Assembly: GCF_009830125.1 (NCBI RefSeq)
Contig: NZ_WUPT01000001.1
Location: forward strand, 1,612,001-1,676,000
Source: Kangsaoukella pontilimi
GTDB lineage: Bacteria > Pseudomonadota > Alphaproteobacteria > Rhodobacterales > Rhodobacteraceae
Direction: 5' to 3'
DNA length: 64,000 bases
The notes under the pieces were generated by a model. The model worked only from the letters and a program-made list of their open reading frames with translations, was not told where the DNA came from and searched no databases. Positions 35,883-44,008 of the stretch are shown piece by piece (positions within the stretch are counted from its first letter, which is position 1; each line of letters starts with the position of its first letter). The position numbers and the translations under genes are program-made.

Positions 35883-35907
35883 TGCATAATGCGTTTTTTG
35901 CATAATG
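35883..35907. promoter_or_regulatory. Direct repeats in the LysR/cuyA gap
   Basis: TGCATAATG occurs at 35883-35891 and again at 35899-35907, 16 bp apart, in the divergent promoter region. The spacing fits a LysR-type regulatory site. Confidence 0.5.
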
Positions 35908-35984
35908 TCATCCATTCATAGCATTGGACCCGTTCGCTGCACTGCCGCATGCTGAATGAAAGGGGACTCCAATCAGGACATAAC

Positions 35985-37028
35985 ATGGCTGATCTCGACA
36001 CGATGCCGCTTGCCAGCGCCACTCTCGATCTGGGGCGCTTCCCCCGGACGCAACTCTGCCACCGCCCGACACCCATCGAATCCATGCCGCGCCTGACCGA
36101 GCTTCTGGGCGGACCGCAGCTTTTCGTGAAACGCGACGACTGCACCGGACTGGCGATGGGCGGCAACAAGACGCGGAAGCTAGAATTTCTCGTCGGCGAG
36201 GCGATGAAGGAAAAGGCCGACATGCTTGTCACGCAAGGCGCGGTTCAGTCGAACCATGTCCGGCAGACGGCCGCGGCGGCCTGCAAGGTGGGCATGAAGT
36301 GCCACGTCCTGCTCGAGCGTCGCGTCCCCGACCGCGACGCCAGCTATGAAGAAACGGGCAACGTCCTTCTGGACCGGCTCTTCGGCGCCACTTATGAATT
36401 TCGCCCCTCGGGCCTCGACATGAACGCCGAGGCGCAGGCGGTGTCCGACACACTCGCGGAGCAAGGGCATCGGCCGTATTTTATCCCCGGTGGGGGGTCG
36501 AATCCGACCGGTGCCCTTGGCTATGTGGGCTGCGCCGAAGAAATCGCCGAGCACAGCCGCGAGACCGGGCAGACTTTCGACTCGCTCGTGATGGGCACCG
36601 GCAGCACCGGCACACAAGCCGGCCTGGTCGCCGGGTTCCACGCGATGGGGTACGCGCTTCCGGTGATGGGCGTCAGCGTCCGCCAGCCGCGCGAACGGCA
36701 GATGAACGCGGTCCACGCGCTGACCCAGAAGACGCTCGAAAAGCTGGGCGTGGACGGCATCCCGCTGAGCAAGATTCTCGTCGATGACGGCTATGTCGGC
36801 GAAGGCTACGGCATTCCCGCCGAGAGCACTTTGGAGGCAATCCGCCTTCTGGCGCGGCACGAGGGCCTGCTTCTTGACCCCGTGTATTCGGCAAAGGGCA
36901 TGGCGGGATTGATCGGCATGGTGCGTGCCGGTTTTTTCAAACCAACGGACAAGGTTCTGTTCCTGCACACTGGCGGGGCGTCCGCGCTCTTTGCCTACGA
37001 GGATCAGCTTATCGCTTCAATAACCTGA
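35985..37028 (+). CDS. cuyA: L-cysteate sulfo-lyase / D-cysteine desulfhydrase-family PLP enzyme
   Basis: 347 residues of the ACC-deaminase/D-cysteine desulfhydrase fold. The PLP lysine lies in GLAMGGNKTRKLEF, followed by TQGAVQSNHVRQTAAAA; the phosphate loop is MGTGSTGTQAGLVAG. L-cysteate sulfo-lyase (CuyA) of roseobacters belongs to this family and makes pyruvate, ammonia and sulfite. Divergent LysR and a following binding-protein transporter support the sulfonate role. D-cysteine desulfhydrase is the alternative. The ATG at 35985 follows AGGA; an upstream ATG at 35949 is less likely. Confidence 0.85.
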   Translation: MADLDTMPLASATLDLGRFPRTQLCHRPTPIESMPRLTELLGGPQLFVKRDDCTGLAMGGNKTRKLEFLVGEAMKEKADMLVTQGAVQSNHVRQTAAAACKVGMKCHVLLERRVPDRDASYEETGNVLLDRLFGATYEFRPSGLDMNAEAQAVSDTLAEQGHRPYFIPGGGSNPTGALGYVGCAEEIAEHSRETGQTFDSLVMGTGSTGTQAGLVAGFHAMGYALPVMGVSVRQPRERQMNAVHALTQKTLEKLGVDGIPLSKILVDDGYVGEGYGIPAESTLEAIRLLARHEGLLLDPVYSAKGMAGLIGMVRAGFFKPTDKVLFLHTGGASALFAYEDQLIASIT

Positions 37029-37069
37029 ATTGACGCCGAAAAAGGCGCATACCAACAGAGGAGAAGACA

Positions 37070-38035
37070 ATGAAAACCAAACTGAAGGCACTGGCACTGT
37101 CCGTTGCGATCGCGCCCGTCGCGGTCACGGCGAACGCCGCCGAAGAGGTCGCCATCGGCGTCCCGTCATGGACCGGCGCGCAGGCCATCGCCCATGTACT
37201 GGGCGAGATCGTCACCAGCCGTATCGGCGGTCAGGTGGAATACGTCCCCGGCAACAACGCCACGATCTTCCAGGCCATGGACCAGGGCAAAGGCGACATC
37301 GACGTGCATCCGGATGTCTGGCTGCCGAACCAGGAGAGCTTCACCAAGGAGTATGTAGATGGCGCCGGCACCGTCACGCTGTCGTCCAACCCCTATCAGG
37401 GCAATCAGGGTTTCTGCGTGTCCAAGGACTTTGGTGAGGCCAACAACATCACCGACATCGCCGACCTCGGCCGTCCCGATGTGGCCGCGCTGATGGACAG
37501 CGACGGCAATGGCCGTGGCGAGATGTGGATCGGCGCGCCGGGCTGGGCCTCGGCCAACGTGAACGAGGTCAAGGTGCGTGACTACGGCCTTCTGGATTTT
37601 ATCGAGCCGATCCGCGCCGAGGAAGCCGTAAAGACCGCCCGCATCAAGGACTCGATCGCCAAGGGCGAAGGCTATGCCTTTTACTGCTACGAGCCGCACG
37701 CGGTCTGGTACATGTTCGACGTGATGATGCTGACCGAGCCGACCTATGACCCGGCGAAATACGTGATGGTGCAGCCGTCGGACGACGCCGACTGGTACGA
37801 GAAGTCGATGGTCGCCACCAAGGACGACCTGAAGCAGGTACAGATCGCATGGTCGAACTCGCTCGAAGAGCGCTCGCCGGCCATTGCGGAATTCTTCGCC
37901 AACTTCTCGCTCTCGGCAGATGACGTCAGCTCGCTCGCCTTCGAGATCAGCGCCAATGGCCGCGATCCGGCGGAGGTTGCCGCCGAGTGGGTCGAGGCGA
38001 ATTCCGACCGCGTCGACGCAATGCTGGGTCTCTGA
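37070..38035 (+). CDS. Glycine-betaine-type ABC transporter binding protein (OpuAC-like)
   Basis: 321 residues with signal peptide (MKTKLKALALSVAIAPVAVT to ANA) and the OpuAC fold: VAIGVPSWTGAQAIAHVLGE, IDVHPDVWLPNQESF, and Trp/Tyr cage residues that bind methylammonium groups. It follows the cuyA gene by 41 bases and is followed by its ATPase and permease. The ligand may be a betaine, or with cuyA, a zwitterionic sulfonate such as cysteate or a taurine-like compound. Confidence 0.9.
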   Translation: MKTKLKALALSVAIAPVAVTANAAEEVAIGVPSWTGAQAIAHVLGEIVTSRIGGQVEYVPGNNATIFQAMDQGKGDIDVHPDVWLPNQESFTKEYVDGAGTVTLSSNPYQGNQGFCVSKDFGEANNITDIADLGRPDVAALMDSDGNGRGEMWIGAPGWASANVNEVKVRDYGLLDFIEPIRAEEAVKTARIKDSIAKGEGYAFYCYEPHAVWYMFDVMMLTEPTYDPAKYVMVQPSDDADWYEKSMVATKDDLKQVQIAWSNSLEERSPAIAEFFANFSLSADDVSSLAFEISANGRDPAEVAAEWVEANSDRVDAMLGL

Positions 38036-38048
38036 GGACCCGAAAGAC

Positions 38049-38078
38049 GAGGCGGCGCGCACCTCCCTGCGCCGCCTC
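38049..38078 (+). other. Intra-operon hairpin after the binding-protein gene
   Basis: GAGGCGGCGC (38049-38058) pairs with GCGCCGCCTC (38069-38078), 10-base loop. It may stabilise the binding-protein message relative to the downstream ATPase and permease. Confidence 0.6.
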
Positions 38079-38105
38079 CACCACCCTTGAGCCGGGCGGG
38101 ACAGA

Positions 38106-39161
38106 ATGACCCAGGACACCGTTATCGAGATCTCGAATGTCTGGAAGATCTTCGGAGGCAAGGCGGAAGCCGCCCTCGAAGCCATCCGCCAGAGGGGTCT
38201 GACCAAGGCCGAGGTTCTGGCCGAATTCAATGCCGTCGTCGGCGTCGCGGATGTCAGCCTGTCGGTCAATCGCGGCGAAATCTTCTGTATCATGGGCCTG
38301 TCGGGCAGCGGAAAATCCACCCTTGTCAGGCACTTCAACCGGCTTCTTGAACCCACCGCCGGCAAGATCGAAATCGAGGGCACCGACGTCATGGCGCTTG
38401 GTCCCTCCGAGCTTCAGAAGTTCCGGAACCGCAAGATCGGCATGGTCTTTCAGAATTTCGCGCTGATGCCTCACCGCTCGGTTCTGGACAACGTGGCGAT
38501 GCCGCTGGAAATCCGGAAGGTCGCCAAGAACGAGAGGATGCGGCAGGCCGCCGCCATTCTGGACATTGTCGAACTGGGTGCATGGGGCGCGAAGTTCGCC
38601 CATGAGCTGTCGGGGGGTATGCAGCAGCGCGTCGGCCTCGCCCGCGCGCTCGCCGCGAACCCGGACGTTCTCTTGATGGACGAACCGTTCTCGGCGCTCG
38701 ACCCGCTGATCCGGCGGCAGTTGCAGGATGAATTCATCCGACTGTCCACGATCCTGAAAAAGACAACGATCTTCATCACCCACGATCTGGACGAGGCCGT
38801 GCGCATCGGAGACCGCATCGCCATCATGCGAGACGGCAAGATGGTACAGATCGGGACGGCGGAAGACATCGTCATGCATCCCGCCGACGACTACGTCGCC
38901 GATTTCGTGGCCGGCATCTCGCGCCTGAAGGTGGTTCACGCCCACGCCGTAATGCAGCCCGTCGAGGCCTATTTCGCCGCCAACGGCCCGCTCGGCGCCG
39001 ACGCGCCGCGCGTGAATGAGGCCGAGACGCTGAGCAACCTGATCAACATCGCCATCGACGACGACAGCGCCATTCTGGTCGAGGATGGTGGCAGGGATGT
39101 CGGCGTCATCACCCGTGCCGATCTCTTGCGCACGGTCATTGAGGGGACCGAGGTATCATGA
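38106..39161 (+). CDS. Glycine-betaine-type ABC ATPase (OpuAA-like)
   Basis: 351 residues. Walker A MGLSGSGKSTLVRHFNRL, signature ELSGGMQQRVGLARALA, Walker B LLMDEPFSALDPL, switch His ITHDLDEA. The N-terminus carries the insertion typical of QAT-family ATPases (GKAEAALEAIRQRGLTKAEV), and about 80 C-terminal residues form a CBS-like regulatory part. Its stop overlaps the permease start by 4 bases. Confidence 0.93.
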   Translation: MTQDTVIEISNVWKIFGGKAEAALEAIRQRGLTKAEVLAEFNAVVGVADVSLSVNRGEIFCIMGLSGSGKSTLVRHFNRLLEPTAGKIEIEGTDVMALGPSELQKFRNRKIGMVFQNFALMPHRSVLDNVAMPLEIRKVAKNERMRQAAAILDIVELGAWGAKFAHELSGGMQQRVGLARALAANPDVLLMDEPFSALDPLIRRQLQDEFIRLSTILKKTTIFITHDLDEAVRIGDRIAIMRDGKMVQIGTAEDIVMHPADDYVADFVAGISRLKVVHAHAVMQPVEAYFAANGPLGADAPRVNEAETLSNLINIAIDDDSAILVEDGGRDVGVITRADLLRTVIEGTEVS

Positions 39162-40699
39162 GGGACGACGCCACCAATCCGCTGGAAGATACCGAAAGCG
39201 AGGCCGCGCAGGCCTATGCCGAGGAGCGCCGCGAGAACATCCGCGCCTTCGTCCGGACCAGCCCCGACTATTACATCCGAAACTTCGACAAGATCGGCGC
39301 CTCCGCCAGTTTCACCCCCACATTCAACATCTTCGCAGGTCTTTTCGGTCCTGTCTGGTTCGGGGCGCGCGGGCTCTGGACATGGGCGCTTCCTTTTCTG
39401 ATCGTCGAGGCGCTGGCGCTGGTACAGATCGCGCGCGGCCTCTTCGGAGACCTCGCCGCCGACGCCATGGCGCGTATCGCGTCCATTGAGGGCACTCTGG
39501 AGCTACGCCGTCAGCAACTGGCCGCCGCAGTCGAAAGCGGGTCCGATCGGGTCGACGCCTTCCGGCGCGCGGTCGAGGGGCTGGAAGCCAATATCGGCGG
39601 CATCCGCGACGAGGCCGAGGCGCTGGCCGCCGAAGGACCGACCATCGCGCTGACGGGCCTTCTCCTCCTGATCGCCGCCAAGCTGGTGCAGGCGGTCGTC
39701 GCCAACACCGCTCTGGAAGCACGCTTTTCCGACTGGTTGAGCGACCGGAGCGTCCGCTCGGGTATGCCTGTCCCGCAGATCGTCTTCAGCGCGGTTTTCA
39801 TGGCTCTGATGGTGGCCGCCGCAATGCTGCACTACAGCTTCCCGGGCCGCTTCCCGCTTCTGGCGGATTTCCCCACCGACCCCGATATCCGACTGGTCAG
39901 CATTGACGGGGTCGAAGCCTTCTTCAACTGGGCGGTGCTGAACGGCGAGGCGCTCTTCGACGCGATCACCTATTTCATCCGGCTGGTCCTGGATGCTCTG
40001 GAAATCGTCTTCGTCAGCACTCCGTGGATCGTGATCGCGAGCCTGATCATCCTCCTCACCTGGCTGACGGCGGGCGTGCGCATGGCCATCTATTCGGGCG
40101 CATTCCTGTCCTACATGGGCCTCCTAGGCTTCTGGGAAAAGGCGATGACCACGCTGGCGCTACTCGGCACCGCAGCCTGTCTGTCGATCCTGATCGGCAT
40201 CCCCTTGGGCATGTTCGCCGCGCGCCGGCCCCGGTTCTATGCCGCGATTCAGCCCATCATGGACTTCATGCAGACCATGCCGGCCTTCGTCTTCATGATC
40301 CCCGTGATCGCCTTTTTCGGCACCGGCAAACCGGCAGCGGTCGTCACCACGATGATCTTCGGCGGCACGCCGGTCGTGCGCCTGACGGTGCTTGGCCTGC
40401 GCGGTGTGCCGGAAAGCGTGCGCGAAGCCGCGATCAGTTTCGGCGCGAACAAGTGGTACCTTCTGACCAAGGTGGACCTGCCGCTCGCCGCGCCTTCGAT
40501 CCGGGCGGGCATCAACCAGACCATCATGCTGTCGCTCGCCATGGTCGTCGTTGCCTCGCTGATCGGGGCAAAGGGGCTGGGCGAGGACGTGCTGGAAGCG
40601 CTGCAATACGCCAATGTCGGACAGGGTATCCTTGCGGGCTTCTCGATCCTGTTCTGCGCCATGATCCTTGACCGGATCGTGCAGGGCGGGCGGCGGTGA
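39158..40699 (+). CDS. Glycine-betaine-type ABC permease with long N-terminal region
   Basis: 513 residues, larger than OpuAB (about 280). The first ~230 residues have their own hydrophobic segments (FNIFAGLFGPVWFGARGLW; LLLLIAAKLVQAVVANTAL) and a helical linker. The C-terminal ~280 residues are the permease domain with MAIYSGAFLSYMGLLGFWEK and the ATPase-docking loop GVPESVREAAISFGANKWYL. The first part resembles the extension of roseobacter betaine permeases. Its stop overlaps the hydrolase GTG start by 4 bases. Confidence 0.9.
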   Translation: MRDDATNPLEDTESEAAQAYAEERRENIRAFVRTSPDYYIRNFDKIGASASFTPTFNIFAGLFGPVWFGARGLWTWALPFLIVEALALVQIARGLFGDLAADAMARIASIEGTLELRRQQLAAAVESGSDRVDAFRRAVEGLEANIGGIRDEAEALAAEGPTIALTGLLLLIAAKLVQAVVANTALEARFSDWLSDRSVRSGMPVPQIVFSAVFMALMVAAAMLHYSFPGRFPLLADFPTDPDIRLVSIDGVEAFFNWAVLNGEALFDAITYFIRLVLDALEIVFVSTPWIVIASLIILLTWLTAGVRMAIYSGAFLSYMGLLGFWEKAMTTLALLGTAACLSILIGIPLGMFAARRPRFYAAIQPIMDFMQTMPAFVFMIPVIAFFGTGKPAAVVTTMIFGGTPVVRLTVLGLRGVPESVREAAISFGANKWYLLTKVDLPLAAPSIRAGINQTIMLSLAMVVVASLIGAKGLGEDVLEALQYANVGQGILAGFSILFCAMILDRIVQGGRR

Positions 40700-41418
40700 C
40701 ACCCCTCGTCATTGTCCATGGGTTCATGGGCGGCAGCGATCAGTGGGCGCTTCAGGCGCCCCTTGGCGCGGCGCGAGACATCGTTACGGTCGACCTGCCC
40801 GGCTTTGGCCGGAACGCGCATCTGGACCCCATCGACAGCATCCGCGGCTTTGCCTCCTGGGTGCTTGACGAGTTGAGCCGCCGGGGCGTCGACCGGTTCG
40901 ACCTCTTGGGCCATTCCATGGGAGGCATGATCGTACAGCAAATGACGGCCGATGCGCCCGACCGGGTGCAAAAGCTGATCCTCTACGGCACCGGCCCGGT
41001 CGGAAACCTGCCGGGGCGGTTCGAGCCGATCGAAACCTCGATGGACCGCGCGCGAGCGGATGGGCCCGAAGCCACGGCCAGCCGCATATCCGCCACGTGG
41101 TTCCTGAAGACCGAGGCGGCGGAGCACTACGCCGCCTGCGCCGAGATCGCCCGGAAAAGCACCTTGCCCGCAATCCTTGCCGGACTCGCCGCTATGCGCG
41201 ACTGGAGCGGTGAGGCCGCGCTGCGGACCATCGCCTCGAAAACACTCGTTCTCTGGGGCGACCGGGACCGGACCTATCAATGGCCGCAGGTCGAGCGCCT
41301 CTGGCGCGAGATCCCGGACACGCGGCTGGCCGTCGTGCCGGACGCCGCCCATGCGGTCCACATGGAGCGTCCCGCGCTTTTCAACGCGCTGGTGGACGGG
41401 TTTCTGTCAGGGGATTGA
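40696..41418 (+). CDS. Alpha/beta hydrolase
   Basis: 240 residues from a GTG in a 4-base overlap with the permease stop. Oxyanion strand VIVHGFMGGSDQW, nucleophile elbow LLGHSMGGM (Ser about 75), an acidic residue in LWGDRD and His in DAAHAVHMER complete the triad. Translational coupling to the transporter suggests a substrate that is an ester or lactone taken up by it. No signal peptide. Confidence 0.88.
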   Translation: MTPLVIVHGFMGGSDQWALQAPLGAARDIVTVDLPGFGRNAHLDPIDSIRGFASWVLDELSRRGVDRFDLLGHSMGGMIVQQMTADAPDRVQKLILYGTGPVGNLPGRFEPIETSMDRARADGPEATASRISATWFLKTEAAEHYAACAEIARKSTLPAILAGLAAMRDWSGEAALRTIASKTLVLWGDRDRTYQWPQVERLWREIPDTRLAVVPDAAHAVHMERPALFNALVDGFLSGD

Positions 41419-41427
41419 CCGCCGGGG

Positions 41428-42150
41428 TCAGTCCGCTTCGTCGTCGCCCCGTCCGCGATAGCCCTGCGCCACCACGAACTTCTCGGAACTGTCCGCGCGG
41501 GAGGCGGGCGGCTTGACGTTGGCCACCTTGTCGAACCGCTGTTTAAGAAGCGTTTGAAGCGTGCCCTCGGCCCCGCCCGCCAGCACCTTTGCGACAAAGG
41601 TGCCACCCGGCTCCAGAACGTCGAAGGCAAGCTCCGCCGCCGCCTCGCAAAGGGCCACGATGCGCAGATGGTCGGTCTGCTTGTGCCCCGAGGACGCTGC
41701 CGCCATGTCCGACATCACCACATCCGCCGAGCCGCCCAGCCACGCCTTGACCTTGTCGTCGGCGCCGTCCTCCATGAAGTCGAGCTGATGGATCTCGGCC
41801 CCCGCGATCGGCTCGACTTCCTGCAGATCGACGCCCAGCACCGTACCCACGGCCTTGCCGGATTTCTCACCAAGCGCATTGACCCGCTGCACCGCCACCT
41901 GGCACCAGCCGCCTGGCGCACACCCAAGGTCCACGACCCGCGCCCCCGGCACGAGGAACCGGTACTTGTCGTCCAGTTCGAGGATCTTGAATGCCGCCCG
42001 CCCGCGATAGCCCTCGGCCTTGGCGCGGCGCACATAAGGGTCGTTCAACTGCCGCTCCAGCCAGCGCGTCGACGACAGCTTCCGGCCTCGCGCCGTCCTG
42101 ACCTTGACTTTCAGGTCGCGCTGGCCGCGACCGCTGGATTTTTTGGCCAT
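41428..42150 (-). CDS. rlmE: 23S rRNA (uridine-2'-O)-methyltransferase
   Basis: 240 residues of the FtsJ/RrmJ family, which methylates U2552 in 23S rRNA. The SAM motif [19 protein letters not shown], the DFMEDGADD block and the catalytic KDKE pieces (including FVAKVLAGG and [11 protein letters not shown]) are present. A basic N-terminal tail of about 35 residues ([20 protein letters not shown]) is common in alphaproteobacteria. Confidence 0.94.
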   Translation of the reverse strand: MAKKSSGRGQRDLKVKVRTARGRKLSSTRWLERQLNDPYVRRAKAEGYRGRAAFKILELDDKYRFLVPGARVVDLGCAPGGWCQVAVQRVNALGEKSGKAVGTVLGVDLQEVEPIAGAEIHQLDFMEDGADDKVKAWLGGSADVVMSDMAAASSGHKQTDHLRIVALCEAAAELAFDVLEPGGTFVAKVLAGGAEGTLQTLLKQRFDKVANVKPPASRADSSEKFVVAQGYRGRGDDEAD

Positions 42151-42237
42151 TTGATCCGATGCCCGAAGGAACGTTATTGCATGACAGACGCTGTTACATG
42201 CCGATACCGGTGTCAGAAATCAACCGAAAGCCCAGTG

Positions 42238-42753
42238 ATGCGTATTGTTCTTGCCCTTTTCGCCCTCGCTCTTCTCGCCGGCTGCGCCACGCTGGATGAG
42301 GGAGAGTGCCGGTCGGCGGACTGGTACAGCATCGGCGTATCGGACGGGATCGACGGGCGCGGCCCGGACCACATTCTGGCCCATGCGCGCGCCTGCAACG
42401 AGTACGGCATCGCCCCCCTGCGCGGCCCGTGGGAAGAGGGCCGGCAGGAAGGCCTCAAGGCTTACTGCATCCCCGAACGGGCCTGGCGCGAAGGCTCTCG
42501 CGGGAAGGTTCTGTCGAATGTCTGTCCGCCCGAGGACCTTATCCTTCTGACTCGCGCAAACCGGGATGGTCTCGCCTGGTACAGGATCGGACAGGAAATC
42601 TCGCAGACCGAAGCCCGCATCCGCGAGATCAACCGTCAGCTCTCGGACCTCGCCCCGGACGCTCCGGAACGCGCGACGCTGACGGCCGAGCGGCTGGCGC
42701 TTCGACTGGAACTCGTGACGCTTCGGGCCGAACGGCCGCTCAGACGGTATTGA
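42238..42753 (+). CDS. DUF2799 lipoprotein
   Basis: 171 residues. Signal with lipobox LLAGCATLDEGECRS, so it is predicted to be a lipoprotein. The DUF2799 pattern includes DWYSIGVSDGIDGRGPDHIL and GREGLKAYC-like GRQEGLKAYCIPERAW, then a C-terminal coiled-coil rich in Glu/Arg/Leu (about 115-165). Function unknown. The tRNA-Leu gene follows on the other strand 3 bases after the stop. Confidence 0.85.
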   Translation: MRIVLALFALALLAGCATLDEGECRSADWYSIGVSDGIDGRGPDHILAHARACNEYGIAPLRGPWEEGRQEGLKAYCIPERAWREGSRGKVLSNVCPPEDLILLTRANRDGLAWYRIGQEISQTEARIREINRQLSDLAPDAPERATLTAERLALRLELVTLRAERPLRRY

Positions 42754-42756
42754 GGG

Positions 42757-42842
42757 TGGTACGGGCGGCCGGACTTGAACCGGCACGGGCTTGCGCCCCA
42801 AAGATTTTAAGTCTCATGCGTCTACCATTCCGCCACGCCCGC
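42757..42842 (-). tRNA. tRNA-Leu (anticodon TAA)
   Basis: A class II tRNA on the minus strand: acceptor GCGGGCG with CGCCCGT (a G-T pair at the end), D-arm TGGCGGAATGGTAGACGC, anticodon loop with TAA, long variable arm, T-arm CCGGTTCAAGTCCGG, and encoded CCA. It reads UUA/UUG. Confidence 0.95.
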
Positions 42843-42881
42843 GTGACGCCTTGGTAGGCAAGCGCAAGCCCGGGGGCAAGA

Positions 42882-43421
42882 TCAGAGCTCTTCGCCCTGC
42901 TCTTCCGGGATGAGATGACGCTCGCTCAGCCACGGGTTCAGCTTGACCGCCTCGCGCAGGACGTCCTGCCCTTCCTTGATCCGGTCCAGACCGATCAGCG
43001 TCAGTCCCTTGCCCGAGATCGCGCCCACGTGGCGGGGCGAGAGCGCAATGGCGCGGTCCAGATCGACAAGCGCCGCTTCGTAGTCCTCGCTGAGGAAGTT
43101 GACGAAGGCGCGCTGGTTATAGCCCTCGGCATAGTCCGGGCAGTAGGCGACAAGCCGGTCGAACGCGTCGGTCGCCTCGACGAAGTTCCACGAGGCGCGC
43201 GCGTTCATGCCCCTGTCCAGAAGCGCTTGCGCCGCCTCATCCGGAGCGGTCGTCCAAAGCTCCCAAAGCCCCAGCGAATACGGCCGCGCCTGCAGCTCGT
43301 TTCCCGCCGCCTGCACCTGGCCCAGAAGCTCGGTCTCGGCGTCAATGATGTCGGGCGCGGGCGGGCACTCGGCCGAGGCGACACCGGCAAGACAGATGGC
43401 AATGACGGACAGGCGTAGCAT
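42882..43421 (-). CDS. Exported TPR-containing protein
   Basis: 179 residues. A signal peptide (MLRLSVIAICLAGVASAEC) supports the ATG at 43421. Three TPR-like helical pairs follow, for example FVEATDAFDRLVAYCPDYAE and YEAALVDLDRAIALSPRHVG, a general protein-binding scaffold. Periplasmic. No enzyme motif. Confidence 0.85.
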   Translation of the reverse strand: MLRLSVIAICLAGVASAECPPAPDIIDAETELLGQVQAAGNELQARPYSLGLWELWTTAPDEAAQALLDRGMNARASWNFVEATDAFDRLVAYCPDYAEGYNQRAFVNFLSEDYEAALVDLDRAIALSPRHVGAISGKGLTLIGLDRIKEGQDVLREAVKLNPWLSERHLIPEEQGEEL

Positions 43422-43451
43422 GAGTTCACTCTGCCCGCTCCGGCCCACAGG

Positions 43452-43922
43452 TCAAGTCCCGAGAACCACGTCCTTGACCGCCTGCATCGCCACATGGGTC
43501 GATGTCTGCGCCACATGCGGCAGGTTCGATATCCGCTCGCCCAGAATTTCGCGATAGCCCGCCATGTCGCGCGTCCTGACCTTGAGCAGGTAGTCGAAGG
43601 CGCCTGCGATCATGTGGCATTCCTCGATCTCGGGAATCCGGGCCACGGCGTCGTTGAACGCCTTCAACGCGACCTCCCGGGTATCTGCCAGCTTGACCTC
43701 GACAAAGGCGATATGCGGCAGGCCAAGGCGCACCGGGTCGATCCGTGGCGCATAACCCCGGATGACGCCGATCTTTTCCAGCCGTTTCATCCGCGCCTGC
43801 ACCGGCGTCTTGGACAGGCCCACGCGTCGTGCAAGCTCGGTCAGGCTGATACGGCCATCGCCCGAGAGCACTTCGAGAATCTTCCGGTCTGTTCGATCCA
43901 GTGCTTCAGTCGTTTCGGACAA
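43452..43922 (-). CDS. putR: Lrp/AsnC-family regulator, PutR-like
   Basis: 156 residues from a TTG chosen because GGGA lies 7 bases upstream and the ORF otherwise runs up to the putA start. HTH: LDRTDRKILEVLSGDGRISL, ELARRVGLSKTPVQARMKRL; the RAM domain has IPEIEECHMIAGAFDYLLKV. In Rhodobacter the Lrp-type PutR activates the divergent putA with proline, which fits this arrangement. An ATG at 43961 is an alternative start. Confidence 0.85.
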   Translation of the reverse strand: MSETTEALDRTDRKILEVLSGDGRISLTELARRVGLSKTPVQARMKRLEKIGVIRGYAPRIDPVRLGLPHIAFVEVKLADTREVALKAFNDAVARIPEIEECHMIAGAFDYLLKVRTRDMAGYREILGERISNLPHVAQTSTHVAMQAVKDVVLGT

Positions 43923-44008
43923 GATAATCCCATATTTTCTATCAAATGACCTACGAAACATAACATAGTTGGTCGGATTGACCATCATCTCCGTGATATT
44001 CTGCAATC

